DNA of 64,000 nucleotides from Desulfosediminicola ganghwensis (GCF_005116675.2 NZ_CP050699.1:3495001-3559000), one strand, 5' to 3'; shown: positions 53,269 to 61,888, numbered from the stretch's first letter. Numbers and translations are program-made. The notes: a model not told the origin generated them from the sequence alone.

Positions 53269-54558
53269 TTATTCCTTTCTTGCCTGCTTTCTACCAACTA
53301 TTATGGTAATCGGGTTGAGTGAATTTTCTACCCTTTCCGGGTAACTGGAACGTGTCACGGAGATGGTGTGCATATCAACTTTCAACCCACATTTATGCAT
53401 GATCTCCGGGGCCATTTCCCGCGTTTTATCCAGCACTGCTGTAACGACCATCAGGCCTTGCCCGGTTAAGGCTTCGTTGCAAAAAGTTATGATATCAGAA
53501 AGGTTACCACCACTGCCACCAATAAAAATGCGATCTGGTTTTGGCAGCCCTTGCAGGCTCACTGGTGCCGACCCTTTGATAAGCTGAAGGTTTGTCAGTC
53601 CGAATTTCTCTCTGTTCGTCAGGATATTCTGGTGCTGTTCCTGATTCTTTTCGATGGAATAGACGAGTGTATCCGTATGCATTCTGGCAGCTTCCAAACC
53701 GACCGATCCGGAACCGGCACCCACATCCCAAAATATCGAGTTATCTGGGATTTGCAAAAGATGTAAGGCTGCGGCCCTGACCTCATGCTTCGTTATCAAT
53801 CCCCTGGAGTGTTCAATATCCTGTTCTCTCAGCCCGAATGAATAGGGGCAATTATTCTCAATGGTATGGCTATTTTTGGTATTGCAGTCGTTCTTCACCA
53901 CAATCACCACGGAGAGACTGCCAAAAGATTCCCTACGTACTTCTTCTGGTGAGCCTGAAAAAATCCTTTCATCCTCAAGACCTATATTTTCAGCTACATG
54001 CAATGTGAAACGTGTCTGGTCAGCACCCAAAAAAGAACAGATATTTGAGGCGATGATTTCGGCCCGATGAGATCCATCAGTAAGAATGGCAGATTTGTCT
54101 GAGCTGAGAATTTTACCAAGATAATTGATTTCCGTTCTGCCATGAAGACTTATAAATTTTGCATCATCCCATGGAATACCAAAACGAGAGAAAGCAAGCT
54201 GGATAGAAGAGACCGCTGGGTAGACTGTTGTGTTCTCGATGCCAACCAACTGAATCAATTTCCTGGCTATACCGTATAAGAGTGGATCTCCTGAGGCCAA
54301 CACCACCGCATCTTTTCCGTTTTGCTGTTTATCGCAGGCAACCGTGAGGGCATTTTGAAGCGGAGTTATTGCAATACGCTCGCAATTATCAATCAAACTG
54401 TTTCCTGAGGGAAGAGCTTTCAGGAAACGATCAGTTCCTATGATGGCAGCACAATTTCCCAACGCGCTCTGCGGTATAACAATTTCCCCTGCAGCGTTCT
54501 CAAGATCTATGCCGACAATGTGTATTTTTCCCTGTTGCTTCAACCTGCTACTCCGCAA
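53269..54558 (-). CDS. cbiET: Fused cobalt-precorrin-7 C5-methyltransferase/C15-methyltransferase (decarboxylating)
   Basis: A 429-residue fusion of CbiE (about 10-215, KIHIVGIDLENA..., LASGDPLLYGIARKL, PAVSSIQLAFSRFG) and CbiT (about 240-429, ITKHEVRAAALHLLQIPDNSIFWDVGAGSGSVGLEAAR). It methylates C5 and C15 and removes the acetate side chain at C12. The start is uncertain: the frame opens at a TTG (54558), and another TTG at 54543 has GGAG seven bases upstream. The 5' end overlaps the cbiD stop. Confidence 0.92.
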   Translation of the reverse strand: MRSSRLKQQGKIHIVGIDLENAAGEIVIPQSALGNCAAIIGTDRFLKALPSGNSLIDNCERIAITPLQNALTVACDKQQNGKDAVVLASGDPLLYGIARKLIQLVGIENTTVYPAVSSIQLAFSRFGIPWDDAKFISLHGRTEINYLGKILSSDKSAILTDGSHRAEIIASNICSFLGADQTRFTLHVAENIGLEDERIFSGSPEEVRRESFGSLSVVIVVKNDCNTKNSHTIENNCPYSFGLREQDIEHSRGLITKHEVRAAALHLLQIPDNSIFWDVGAGSGSVGLEAARMHTDTLVYSIEKNQEQHQNILTNREKFGLTNLQLIKGSAPVSLQGLPKPDRIFIGGSGGNLSDIITFCNEALTGQGLMVVTAVLDKTREMAPEIMHKCGLKVDMHTISVTRSSYPERVENSLNPITIIVGRKQARKE

Positions 54559-55642
54559 TGGTTATAATCTCACCGGTATGATGAACGAGATAAACAGTTA
54601 CCGGCAGACCTGAGACATCCTCATGATATTTTCTGGCTAAATGGCAGACCAGATGTACCACCTGCTGATCCCCTTTCTGAATCAATCGCTCATATATTTC
54701 TCTGGCTGTATTGGAATTATCGAGATATGAAAAATCACGATCAGGCTGTAGGTGTGCTATACAATCTATAGCATTTTGTATCTCAAGAGCGCCAAAACGG
54801 ACGTGAGTTTGGGGAATTCGTAGAGCCGCTTTTAAAATCTTTGCCCACATTCCAGCCATGTGCAGTCTTTTAAAAGAGTGTTTTGCAGCCGCGAGCAAGG
54901 CATATTCAAGATAATCGCCCATCATGATTAGGGCTTCGGGCGTAAATCGACCTGTTTTTTCCAGTGCTTTTTCAGAGGTTCTACCTGTCGACAGAACAAT
55001 CTCAACCACCCCGTTTGCTTCAGCTACATCCATTGAAGTGCTTATGGTATCGGTCCAGGCTTTGGCAGAAACAGGTTTTACAATACCGGTTGTGCCAAGT
55101 ATCGAGAGTCCATCTACAATGCCGAGTCGCTCATTCAGCGTTTTCTTGGCAAGTTCCCTGCCTGCAGGAATAGATATTTCGACAATAAGGCTGAGAGTGT
55201 CATCTACCCCACTCTCAGAGATTCCCTCAAGGACAGCCTGGTTTATCATCTGTCGGGGGACGGGGTTTATAGCGGGCAAACCAGGACTGACGGCAAGACC
55301 AGGCTTCGTTACTGTTCCAACACCTTCTCCGCCAATTAAGGTGATTTTTTCACTCGTGTCTGGCGAATAGCTTACAGTGGCTGCAATCAGGGCACCGTTG
55401 GTAACATCGGGATCATCACCGGCGTCTTTGATAACTGACGCGCGGGCTTTCATGGGCTGGTCATTCCCGCCATCTTCCAGTTCGCACTGCTCGAGTGCAA
55501 ACCTGAATCTTTCGCCTTCAGGGAAAGGAATATCTACTTCCTGGCAACTAAACCCACTTTTCAATAGGAGAAGTGTAGCACCCTTAGCTGCAGCTGCAGC
55601 ACATGCACCTGTGGTAAATCCTGAACGCAGTTTTTTTTTCAT
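54548..55642 (-). CDS. cbiD: Cobalt-precorrin-5B C1-methyltransferase
   Basis: CbiD (364 aa) is specific to the anaerobic, early-cobalt-insertion route to B12. It begins MKKKLRSGFTTGACAAAAAKGA, the family N terminus, with KDAGDDPDVTNGA, GGEGVGTVTKPGL and TTGIVKPVSAKAW following. First gene of cbiD-cbiET-cbiF-cobO. The ATG at 55642 lies only four bases after the U-tract of a strong terminator hairpin and has no ribosome site of its own; the frame is also open up to an ATG at 55705 that would translate through the hairpin. This layout points to regulated read-through. Confidence 0.93.
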   Translation of the reverse strand: MKKKLRSGFTTGACAAAAAKGATLLLLKSGFSCQEVDIPFPEGERFRFALEQCELEDGGNDQPMKARASVIKDAGDDPDVTNGALIAATVSYSPDTSEKITLIGGEGVGTVTKPGLAVSPGLPAINPVPRQMINQAVLEGISESGVDDTLSLIVEISIPAGRELAKKTLNERLGIVDGLSILGTTGIVKPVSAKAWTDTISTSMDVAEANGVVEIVLSTGRTSEKALEKTGRFTPEALIMMGDYLEYALLAAAKHSFKRLHMAGMWAKILKAALRIPQTHVRFGALEIQNAIDCIAHLQPDRDFSYLDNSNTAREIYERLIQKGDQQVVHLVCHLARKYHEDVSGLPVTVYLVHHTGEIITIAE

Positions 55643-55646
55643 AAAC

Positions 55647-55682
55647 AAAAAAAAGGTCGCCCCTTTTAACAGGAACGACCTT
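55647..55682 (-). terminator. Terminator hairpin abutting the cbiD start (putative attenuator)
   Basis: On the minus strand AAGGTCGTTCC pairs with GGGGCGACCTT (two G-T pairs) around an eight-base loop and is followed by eight T. It ends four bases before the cbiD ATG. Confidence 0.85.
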
Positions 55683-55889
55683 CCTTGTGTACATATTGAG
55701 CACATTCAAAGAATGCAATATGTATCAAATGTCCTTTTATCCAGTCCTGTAGTCTGGCAGGAAATCTGTACAGCGAGTATTTCGCCTGTAATCCCCCGCT
55801 AGAACCGATTATATTAATCCAGGTTGCAGCAGTCAGATTAGCAGTAATACGTCCGCAAATCCATGATCAACAACTGATCGGACCAGGTC
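55683..55889 (-). promoter_or_regulatory. Structured leader of the cobalamin operon
   Basis: About 200 bases between the HU stop and the attenuator-like hairpin. It contains TACA-g-GCGA-AATAC-TCGC-TGTA (stem with one bulge, roughly 55768-55789 on the minus strand) and a CCTGCCAGACTACAGG element next to it. I do not find a convincing B12 box, so this is not called a cobalamin riboswitch, but position before cbiD and the following terminator suggest a cis-acting RNA switch. Confidence 0.45.
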
Positions 55890-56162
55890 TTAGTTGATAG
55901 CTTCGGACAGCTTGCTGCCAGCTTTGAACTTGGCAACTTTCTTTGCTGGTATTTCGATTGCTTTACCAGTCTGAGGATTTCTTCCCTGACGAGCTTCGCG
56001 AGTTGATACAGAGAAAGTACCGAATCCTACCAAGGTGACTTTGTCGCCTTTTCTCAGGCTCTCTGCGATTGCAGCAAGAGTACCGTTAAGGGCCTTCTCT
56101 GCAGCTGCTTTGCTGATATCTGCAGCGCCTGCGATGCTCTCAATAAGTTCCTTCTTGTTCAT
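55890..56162 (-). CDS. hup: HU-family DNA-binding protein
   Basis: A 90-residue histone-like protein: [57 protein letters not shown], ending in [13 protein letters not shown]. All features, including the DNA-arm RNPQTG segment, are standard HU. GGGAGG lies just upstream of the ATG. A TTGACA (56263-56258) and a dyad (56232-56253) lie in the promoter region. Confidence 0.96.
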   Translation of the reverse strand: MNKKELIESIAGAADISKAAAEKALNGTLAAIAESLRKGDKVTLVGFGTFSVSTREARQGRNPQTGKAIEIPAKKVAKFKAGSKLSEAIN

Positions 56163-56520
56163 GAATGCCTCCCTGCTAATCTTTCTTTGCTTTTACCAGG
56201 ACAACACTATTGTTGCCTATCTCCTGAGTATGATGCTGTACTCTGACAGCATCGGGATGTCAAAAGATAAAATGTGTCCCAATCTTTTGACATGGAAACG
56301 CTAAGTACGCTACAACCCTTTATAATTAGGCTTTTGCGAGCGCAACGAAATCACAATAATTGAATAGAGACACAGAATCAAGAACTAAATCAACTGATAA
56401 CCCAAGAAAATGCTATTTTTATTGCCTTCCCCGGCTTTCCGAGACCGAATTCCCCACCATCAGGTGCAGTTTCCCCGGTCCAGATGCTGTTTTTGCACAA
56501 ATTAACCATGCTCAAACATC
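56163..56520. other. Promoter region of HU and gap to the DUF39 gene terminator
   Basis: Apart from the dyad and -35 element next to HU, I see no gene or repeat in this stretch. Confidence 0.5.
56232..56263 (-). promoter_or_regulatory. Probable HU promoter with overlapping dyad
   Basis: TTGACA (56263-56258) is followed 17 bp later by TACAGC (weak -10). The spacer and -10 are covered by the perfect dyad GATGCTGT-N6-ACAGCATC (56232-56253), where a bound repressor would block the polymerase. Confidence 0.45.
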
Positions 56521-56559
56521 AAAAAAGGCCGAAATAACTCGAAGATGCTTTTCCGGCCC
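56521..56559 (-). terminator. Rho-independent terminator of the DUF39 gene
   Basis: On the minus strand GGCCG-g-AAA pairs with TTTCGGCC and is followed by TTTTTT. Confidence 0.75.
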
Positions 56560-56581
56560 TCCACCTGTTGAGTAATGAAAT

Positions 56582-57754
56582 TCATCTACCATCGGGCAAA
56601 GTTTCTGCGGGCTTATTGAGCAGGAATTTTCCCTGTTCAATTTGAGATTTAAGAATATTTGCTATCTCTCTTGCCTTGGGGAGACTGGACAATGGTGCGG
56701 TGGGGATCTCTTTTCCGTTTACAATGATTGTCCCTGACTTCAATTGCGCATAACTCACTTCACCATAATTCCTTGAAATGCCGTTGGTATAGTCATACCC
56801 GTAATCTACTACCTGTGTGTAAATATCCTCATCTGAAACACCGGTAAAGGCTGCCATCTCCGCATCAAGAACAGGAATTGGCACGCCAAGGCCAACAGCA
56901 AGTGTGTTTCCATATCCAAGTATTGATACACCGCGTACCCAATCGGCTGACATCTGTTTGAGATCGCCTTGAACCATTAATGTACCAGCAGGTCGCTTCG
57001 GTACTCCAGAGGCAGTTCTCAGAGCTGAAGGATTATGCTGGGTACCGTGCCAGGTCACATAACCTGTGCCTCCACCGAGAAATATCCTCGTGCCCATACC
57101 GATAGTTCGGTAATACGGGTCATTAAACAGCGGACTCAGCTCACCTGCGCTGCAATAATTCGCATTTCGGCATTTCGGTTTAAGCATTCCCATATATGTA
57201 TAAACAGCTTTTTCAGACAGATTTACGGCACAATTATAATTTTGATAACCATTTCGGGGATTGCACAGCAAAGCGTAAGGCAGGTCATCAAGAGTAACTT
57301 CCTTTTTCATTTTCTTTGCTGCATAGCAGTCTGTTCCGTAGGCTTTGGCCTCAAGCAACAGCTTTTTACCACGGAGCAGTTCTTCTATCACATGCCCTCC
57401 GCCATATCTGAACTCACCGGGATAAATTTTGTTGAGCGGATCATCCTCCGCTGGCTCTGTTGCTCCTATGTAACTGTCAACAGCAGCAAGTCCTGCATAG
57501 GCAGGTACTTTATTCAGCCAGACTTTAGAAGCTTTGATTGTCGGGGTCATTTGACCAAAGTTGAAGAACATTCCTGAGGAACACATTGGAGCAAAGGTGC
57601 CGGTGGTAACCACATCAATATCTCTGGCTGCCTGCTCTGGCCCGCGGTCACGGACAATACCCACCATTTCTTCAGCAGTGACGACAACAGCTTCACCAGC
57701 CTGTATTTTGGCGTTTATCTCCTCAAATGTCTTTTTGACTTTCTGAACACTCAT
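56582..57754 (-). CDS. DUF39 homocysteine biosynthesis protein (COG1900)
   Basis: A 390-residue protein of the family shown in methanogens and Desulfovibrio to form homocysteine from aspartate semialdehyde and sulfide. The conserved cysteine is C58 in FAPMCSSGMFF; GGTGYVTWHGTQHNPSA, GTLMVQGDLKQMS and VGLGVPIPVLD are family blocks. It ends after the core domain and lacks the CBS pair found in longer members. The usual partner, a NIL-domain ferredoxin, is not in the window. AGGAG lies seven bases before the ATG. Its leader holds a three-way-junction-like RNA element at 57820-57874. Confidence 0.9.
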   Translation of the reverse strand: MSVQKVKKTFEEINAKIQAGEAVVVTAEEMVGIVRDRGPEQAARDIDVVTTGTFAPMCSSGMFFNFGQMTPTIKASKVWLNKVPAYAGLAAVDSYIGATEPAEDDPLNKIYPGEFRYGGGHVIEELLRGKKLLLEAKAYGTDCYAAKKMKKEVTLDDLPYALLCNPRNGYQNYNCAVNLSEKAVYTYMGMLKPKCRNANYCSAGELSPLFNDPYYRTIGMGTRIFLGGGTGYVTWHGTQHNPSALRTASGVPKRPAGTLMVQGDLKQMSADWVRGVSILGYGNTLAVGLGVPIPVLDAEMAAFTGVSDEDIYTQVVDYGYDYTNGISRNYGEVSYAQLKSGTIIVNGKEIPTAPLSSLPKAREIANILKSQIEQGKFLLNKPAETLPDGR

Positions 57755-57819
57755 CTACTCACTCCTATGCAATTGAACATGATTCCACAAAGAAATTTCG
57801 CTTATAACATCCAGCGCTT

Positions 57820-57874
57820 ATCTCTGGTAGCTAAAAACAGCTGTTTTACGTGAAGAAACTTCGGTACCAGAGAT
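57820..57874 (-). promoter_or_regulatory. Potential three-way-junction RNA element in the DUF39 leader
   Basis: A perfect 10-bp closing stem (ATCTCTGGTA with TACCAGAGAT) encloses two small hairpins, GAAG-TTT-CTTC and AAAAC-AGCT-GTTTT, in 55 bases. It ends 65 bases before the ATG. It does not match the SAM-I core, and its class is unknown. Confidence 0.5.
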
Positions 57875-58131
57875 GATACAAACTTGTGACCACCTCTTGA
57901 AGATTTGAAAATCTGCCTTTGATTTCAAGATAATAACTTTCCAGATTGGCAAAAGCATGGACAATAAGCTTTACCATGAGATGCATGAACTTGAAAAGGG
58001 AGAAATTCCGGAGAGTTTTCATTACACCTTGACATACATTAATGTTTTGCCTACTTTTAAGCTCTTCGGACAACCAACTGCATTCTCGAATGTTCGCATT
58101 TCCCTTCCGTTTGCATTAGCCACAGGACCTT
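57875..58131. other. Divergent promoter region between the DUF39 gene and pheA
   Basis: Contains the pheA promoter (58030-58058). A 75-codon frame on the minus strand across 57846-58073 has no ribosome site or recognisable family and is not called. Confidence 0.5.
58030..58058 (+). promoter_or_regulatory. Sigma-70 promoter for pheA
   Basis: TTGACA (58030-58035), a 17-bp spacer and TACTTT (58053-58058); transcription from about 58066 gives a leader of some 65 bases. Confidence 0.65.
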
Positions 58132-59217
58132 ATGACTACCGATAAAAAAGACGAAATTAATGGTGTGCGCACCCGCATCGATGAAATAGACAGCTCAATC
58201 CTCGATCTTCTCAAAGAGCGTTTGGGACTTGCCAAAGATATAGGAAAACTAAAAGATGATGGTAACAGAGCCAAGTGGGATCCTTATCGGGAACGGCAAA
58301 TCTATGAAAAATTATTAGAGACCAACGCCCGAACCTTTCCCGAAGATGCTCTACGCTCTATTTTTCATGAAATTATAACTACCTGCAGGCTCTCTCAGAA
58401 AAAAGCTGTGGTTGCCTATCTTGGACCCGAGGCAACTTTTACCCACCTTGCCGGAGTGAAGTATTTTGGCCATTCGGCCAGTTACAGGGCCATGGAAACC
58501 ATCGACGAAGTTTTCTCGGAGGTTGAAAAAGGCAGGACAACCTATGGAATAGTACCAGTCGAAAACTCCATAGAGGGTGCCGTTTTCTCAACCCTTGACT
58601 CTTTCATGAAATACAAGGTTCAGATTTGCGGTGAAATCGAGTTGCCAATCACCCATAATCTGGTTTGCAAGTCAGGAAACATTGAAGATATCCAGACAGT
58701 AGCCTCTCACTCCCAGGCACTTGCCCAGTGTCGGGAATGGTTGAGGAAGAATCTGCCCAGCGTCCCTACTCTCGATAGCTTTTCCACGGGTGCAGCGGCG
58801 AAGATGGCTTCCAATAATCCTAATATTGGTGCCATAGCCTCCTCGCTGGCAATCAAGACCCATGATCTGCAGGTGGTTGTAAAAGGGATAGAAGATTACG
58901 CAGGAAACACCACTCGCTTTCTCATTATTGGAAAAGAGTCACCAAGCCCCAGTGGTGCTGACAGAACTTCCCTTCTCATTGGTACAACCCACAGGCCAGG
59001 CGCCCTGAACGAGATTCTCACTATTCTCTCAGATGAGGGCATCAACCTTATGAAACTCGAGTCTCGTCCGGTGAAGGGCAAAAAATGGAAATACCTCTTC
59101 TTCCTGGACATGATGGGCCATATGGAAGATGAGCATATTCGTCGAGGCTGTGAAAGCATACGTGACCTCTGCTCATATTACGAATGGCTTGGTTCTTACC
59201 CGAGAAGTGAGGCGTAA
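58132..59217 (+). CDS. pheA: Bifunctional chorismate mutase/prephenate dehydratase
   Basis: PheA (361 aa) makes phenylpyruvate from chorismate. Residues 8-85 are an AroQ chorismate mutase (RTRIDEIDSSILDLLKERL, AKWDPYRERQIYEKL). Residues 93-270 are prephenate dehydratase with YLGPEATFTH, VPVENSIEGAV, ITHNLVC, SHSQALAQCR and the catalytic NTTRFLIIG. The ACT domain (GALNEIL, MKLESRPVKG) mediates feedback by phenylalanine. AGGA is five bases before the ATG. Confidence 0.96.
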   Translation: MTTDKKDEINGVRTRIDEIDSSILDLLKERLGLAKDIGKLKDDGNRAKWDPYRERQIYEKLLETNARTFPEDALRSIFHEIITTCRLSQKKAVVAYLGPEATFTHLAGVKYFGHSASYRAMETIDEVFSEVEKGRTTYGIVPVENSIEGAVFSTLDSFMKYKVQICGEIELPITHNLVCKSGNIEDIQTVASHSQALAQCREWLRKNLPSVPTLDSFSTGAAAKMASNNPNIGAIASSLAIKTHDLQVVVKGIEDYAGNTTRFLIIGKESPSPSGADRTSLLIGTTHRPGALNEILTILSDEGINLMKLESRPVKGKKWKYLFFLDMMGHMEDEHIRRGCESIRDLCSYYEWLGSYPRSEA

Positions 59218-59253
59218 AACTTCTCCACCCACATTTTGTAGAAAGAAGCAATC

Positions 59254-59291
59254 AGGCCCTCCCCGTCTTGAAGTAGGCGTTTGGAGGGCCT
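59254..59291 (+). terminator. Hairpin downstream of pheA
   Basis: AGGCCCTCC pairs with GGAGGGCCT around a 20-base loop and is followed by TATTATTTGT, an imperfect U-tract. Confidence 0.65.
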
Positions 59292-59350
59292 ATTATTTGT
59301 TGAATGGTGCACTGTGCAAAGCTGGTGCCGTTTTATGGTAATCTGCAGAG

Positions 59351-59379
59351 TTGACTTTATCGATGCAGATCTTTATATT
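59351..59379 (+). promoter_or_regulatory. Sigma-70 promoter for tsaD operon
   Basis: TTGACT (59351-59356), a 17-bp spacer, then TATATT (59374-59379). Start near 59386, 67 bases before tsaD. Confidence 0.6.
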
Positions 59380-59452
59380 GGCGCGTCTTGGCATTTTTTG
59401 AAATACTTCATTTATTATCCAGCAGTAGAGACGACGGCAGGTCTGAACCAGC

Positions 59453-60454
59453 ATGCGTATTTTAGGTATAGAAAGCTCTTGCGACGACACAGCAGCCGCA
59501 ATCCTTGAGGACGACTGTACAGTTTTAAGCAGTGTCATCAGCAGTCAGGATGAGATTCACAGCCGCTTTGGGGGAGTTGTACCAGAACTCGCATCCAGAA
59601 AGCATCTTGAAAATATCCACCCTATTGTTTGCGAAGCTCTCGATCGCGCCCAACTTACTCTTGCTGATATTGATCTCATAGCAACTACCCAGGGGCCCGG
59701 ACTGATTGGTTCTCTTCTGGTCGGTTTTTCATACGCCAAATCCCTTTCGTACCAAACCGGCATTCCCTATATCGGTGTAGACCATATGGCTGGGCACCTG
59801 CTGGCTGTTTTCCTTGAGGACGATGTTGAATTTCCATATGTTGCACTTATCGCTTCAGGTGGGACCAGTTCTATATTTCAAGTGCAAAGCCATACCGACT
59901 TCACCCACCTGGGAAGAACCCGGGATGATGCCGCTGGTGAAGCTTTCGACAAGGTCGCTAAACTGCTCGGTCTTCCCTATCCTGGCGGACCACATGTATC
60001 AAAAATGGCTGACCAGGGAGACTCCGGTGCCATAAAATTTCCCAGGGCCTGGCTTGAAGAGGATTCACTCGATTTTAGCTTCAGCGGCGTTAAAACGGCT
60101 GTTTTAAACCACTGCAATCAGCAAAAACAGAAAAACAACTCTCTCAACCTTGAAAATATATGTGCCTCGTTTCAGGAAGCAGTAGTAGAGGTGTTAGTAG
60201 AAAAGACGATTCTGGCAGCCAGGAAAGCAGGTGTTACGACAGTTGTTCTCGGTGGTGGAGTTTCTGCTAATCCACGTTTGCGGTCGGCCTTCCAGCATCG
60301 TTGCGCTGAAGAGGGTCTTAATTTTCATGTGCCAAAACCCATATTCTGTACAGATAATGGTGCCATGATAGCTTTAGCAGGGTACTATAAATATTTGGAG
60401 CAGGGAGCAATGTCAACAGATGAGGATGTGTATTCCAGATCAGCCTTAGGATAG
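59453..60454 (+). CDS. tsaD: tRNA N6-adenosine threonylcarbamoyltransferase TsaD
   Basis: TsaD (333 aa) transfers the threonylcarbamoyl group to A37 of ANN-reading tRNAs. ILGIESSCDDTA starts the ASKHA fold, VPELASRKHLENI and the metal ligands H111 and H115 (VDHMAGH) follow, then GEAFDKVAKLLGLPYPGGP and the C-terminal CTDNGAMIA with the third ligand. The usual SGGH motif reads SGGT here (136-138), a change also tolerated in archaeal relatives (SGGN). It begins an operon with DUF2062, rsmA and an alcohol dehydrogenase. Confidence 0.95.
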   Translation: MRILGIESSCDDTAAAILEDDCTVLSSVISSQDEIHSRFGGVVPELASRKHLENIHPIVCEALDRAQLTLADIDLIATTQGPGLIGSLLVGFSYAKSLSYQTGIPYIGVDHMAGHLLAVFLEDDVEFPYVALIASGGTSSIFQVQSHTDFTHLGRTRDDAAGEAFDKVAKLLGLPYPGGPHVSKMADQGDSGAIKFPRAWLEEDSLDFSFSGVKTAVLNHCNQQKQKNNSLNLENICASFQEAVVEVLVEKTILAARKAGVTTVVLGGGVSANPRLRSAFQHRCAEEGLNFHVPKPIFCTDNGAMIALAGYYKYLEQGAMSTDEDVYSRSALG

Positions 60455-60462
60455 CGCAAGAC

Positions 60463-60963
60463 ATGCAAATAGGGCGTTTAGGTAAGTATTATTTCAGAAG
60501 ATTACAGCGCCTTAAAGGTGATCCGATCGCACTTGCCGGAGGTTTCGCCATAGGTGTCTTTATTGGTTTCACACCGACCATGCCTCTTCACACCGTTGCG
60601 ATAATTATTGCAACACTGGCTACTAGAACATCAACAATAGCTGGAATTTTGAGCAGTTGGGTAGTCTGCAATCCTCTCACCTATTTTCCTATTTACTACT
60701 TTTCGCTGGTTATCGGCAATGCAGTCACGCCATACCATCTGAATTGGGTAAAAATTAAGACAACACTCGATCTGCTTCTTACATCTGAATCCATATCCCA
60801 ATCCATGAAACTGGTAATGGGACTTGGATGTGAAACAATAGTCGTTATGCTTGTAGGCGGAATAATTTTAGCTCTTCCTTTTACCATTATGAGTTTTTAC
60901 CTTTCGCTGAAGTTCTTTATTGCAGTAAAGCAGAAAAGAGCTCAAAAGCAGATTCTCAATTAA
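60463..60963 (+). CDS. DUF2062 membrane protein
   Basis: A 166-residue protein with three membrane helices. The N-terminal segment LKGDPIALAGGFAIGVFIGFTPTMPLHT and SSWVVCNPLTYFPIYYFSLVIG are the DUF2062 signature. Family members are inner-membrane proteins of unknown function, often next to glycosyltransferases or housekeeping genes. It starts eight bases after tsaD and precedes rsmA by 22 bases. Confidence 0.88.
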   Translation: MQIGRLGKYYFRRLQRLKGDPIALAGGFAIGVFIGFTPTMPLHTVAIIIATLATRTSTIAGILSSWVVCNPLTYFPIYYFSLVIGNAVTPYHLNWVKIKTTLDLLLTSESISQSMKLVMGLGCETIVVMLVGGIILALPFTIMSFYLSLKFFIAVKQKRAQKQILN

Positions 60964-60985
60964 ATACAAACAGATAGTCAATTAA

Positions 60986-61888
60986 ATGACCAGATATGGT
61001 GAGACCAGGAAATCCCTGGGCAAACACAATCTCGCGCCGAAAAAGCGGTTTGGGCAGAACTTTCTTGTTCACAAACACACCGCCGAGGCCATAGTCCGTG
61101 CAGGCAAAGTTGCTGCCGAAGATGTAATAGTTGAAGTTGGGGTAGGGCTTGGTGCGCTCACTCAGCCTCTGGCTGAAAGAGCCAAACAGGTTATAGGTGT
61201 CGAGATTGACAGCGGTCTTATCCGCTTTCATGAAGAGGAAAATGACCTCCCCGAAAATGTCACCTTAATTCATGAAGATGTTCTGAAAGCCGATTTTAAA
61301 AAGCTTTCCGACCAATGCGGCGGGCCCATGAAGATCATGGCCAATCTGCCCTATTCGATCTCAAATCCATTCATTTTCAAATTGATTGAGAATAGACAAT
61401 ACGTGATTTCCGCAACCATCATGCTGCAGAAAGAAGTAGCGGACCGGTTAATGGCTGCCCCGGGCAGTAAAGATTATGGAGTGCCTTCGGTTCTCCTGCA
61501 AAGTTGCGCGACAATAACCGGCCTGATGACCCTCAAGCCGAGTGAATTCCATCCGCAACCGAAGATCGACTCTACTGTGATTCGAATAGAGTTTGATCAC
61601 GCTCCTTTCCAGACCAGGCAAGGCACATTGTTTGCCTACCCGGTTTTCCAGCGTATTGTCCGATCAGCGTTTAACCAGCGAAGAAAAACTATTCACAATA
61701 CGCTGTCAGGTGCCGGATTTTTTATGGAGGATGAAGCAGTTGACAAAGCAGACAACAAAAGAATTACTGAAGAAGTAATAGTTGCTGCCGGGTTATCTCC
61801 ATCTTTACGCCCTGAGGCACTTTCACTTGACCAGTTTATGGATCTTGCCGTTTCTTTTGAAAAACGCCTTCAAGCTAAGAACACCTGA
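60986..61888 (+). CDS. rsmA: 16S rRNA dimethyladenosine transferase RsmA/KsgA
   Basis: KsgA (300 aa) dimethylates two adjacent adenosines near the 3' end of 16S rRNA. KKRFGQNFLVHKHTAEAIV is the N-terminal signature, VIVEVGVGLGALTQPL the SAM-binding motif, and IMANLPYSISNPFIFK the catalytic NLPY. The RNA-binding C-terminal part is full length. The stop overlaps the start of the alcohol dehydrogenase by one base (TGATG). Confidence 0.95.
   Translation: MTRYGETRKSLGKHNLAPKKRFGQNFLVHKHTAEAIVRAGKVAAEDVIVEVGVGLGALTQPLAERAKQVIGVEIDSGLIRFHEEENDLPENVTLIHEDVLKADFKKLSDQCGGPMKIMANLPYSISNPFIFKLIENRQYVISATIMLQKEVADRLMAAPGSKDYGVPSVLLQSCATITGLMTLKPSEFHPQPKIDSTVIRIEFDHAPFQTRQGTLFAYPVFQRIVRSAFNQRRKTIHNTLSGAGFFMEDEAVDKADNKRITEEVIVAAGLSPSLRPEALSLDQFMDLAVSFEKRLQAKNT

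Noticed and set aside
55683-55889. Classical cobalamin riboswitch before cbiD
   Set aside because: A short CCCCCGCT string is present on the opposite strand only, and no B12 box or conserved core could be aligned in the sense direction.
57035-57577. 180-codon plus-strand frame
   Set aside because: Antisense to the DUF39 gene; no ribosome site or domain.
57846-58073. 75-codon minus-strand frame between the DUF39 gene and pheA
   Set aside because: It overlaps the structured leader and the pheA promoter region, and has no ribosome site.
59858-59866. SGGT in place of SGGH in TsaD as a sign of inactivity
   Set aside because: The position varies among Kae1/TsaD proteins (SGGN in archaea) and both metal-binding histidines are intact.
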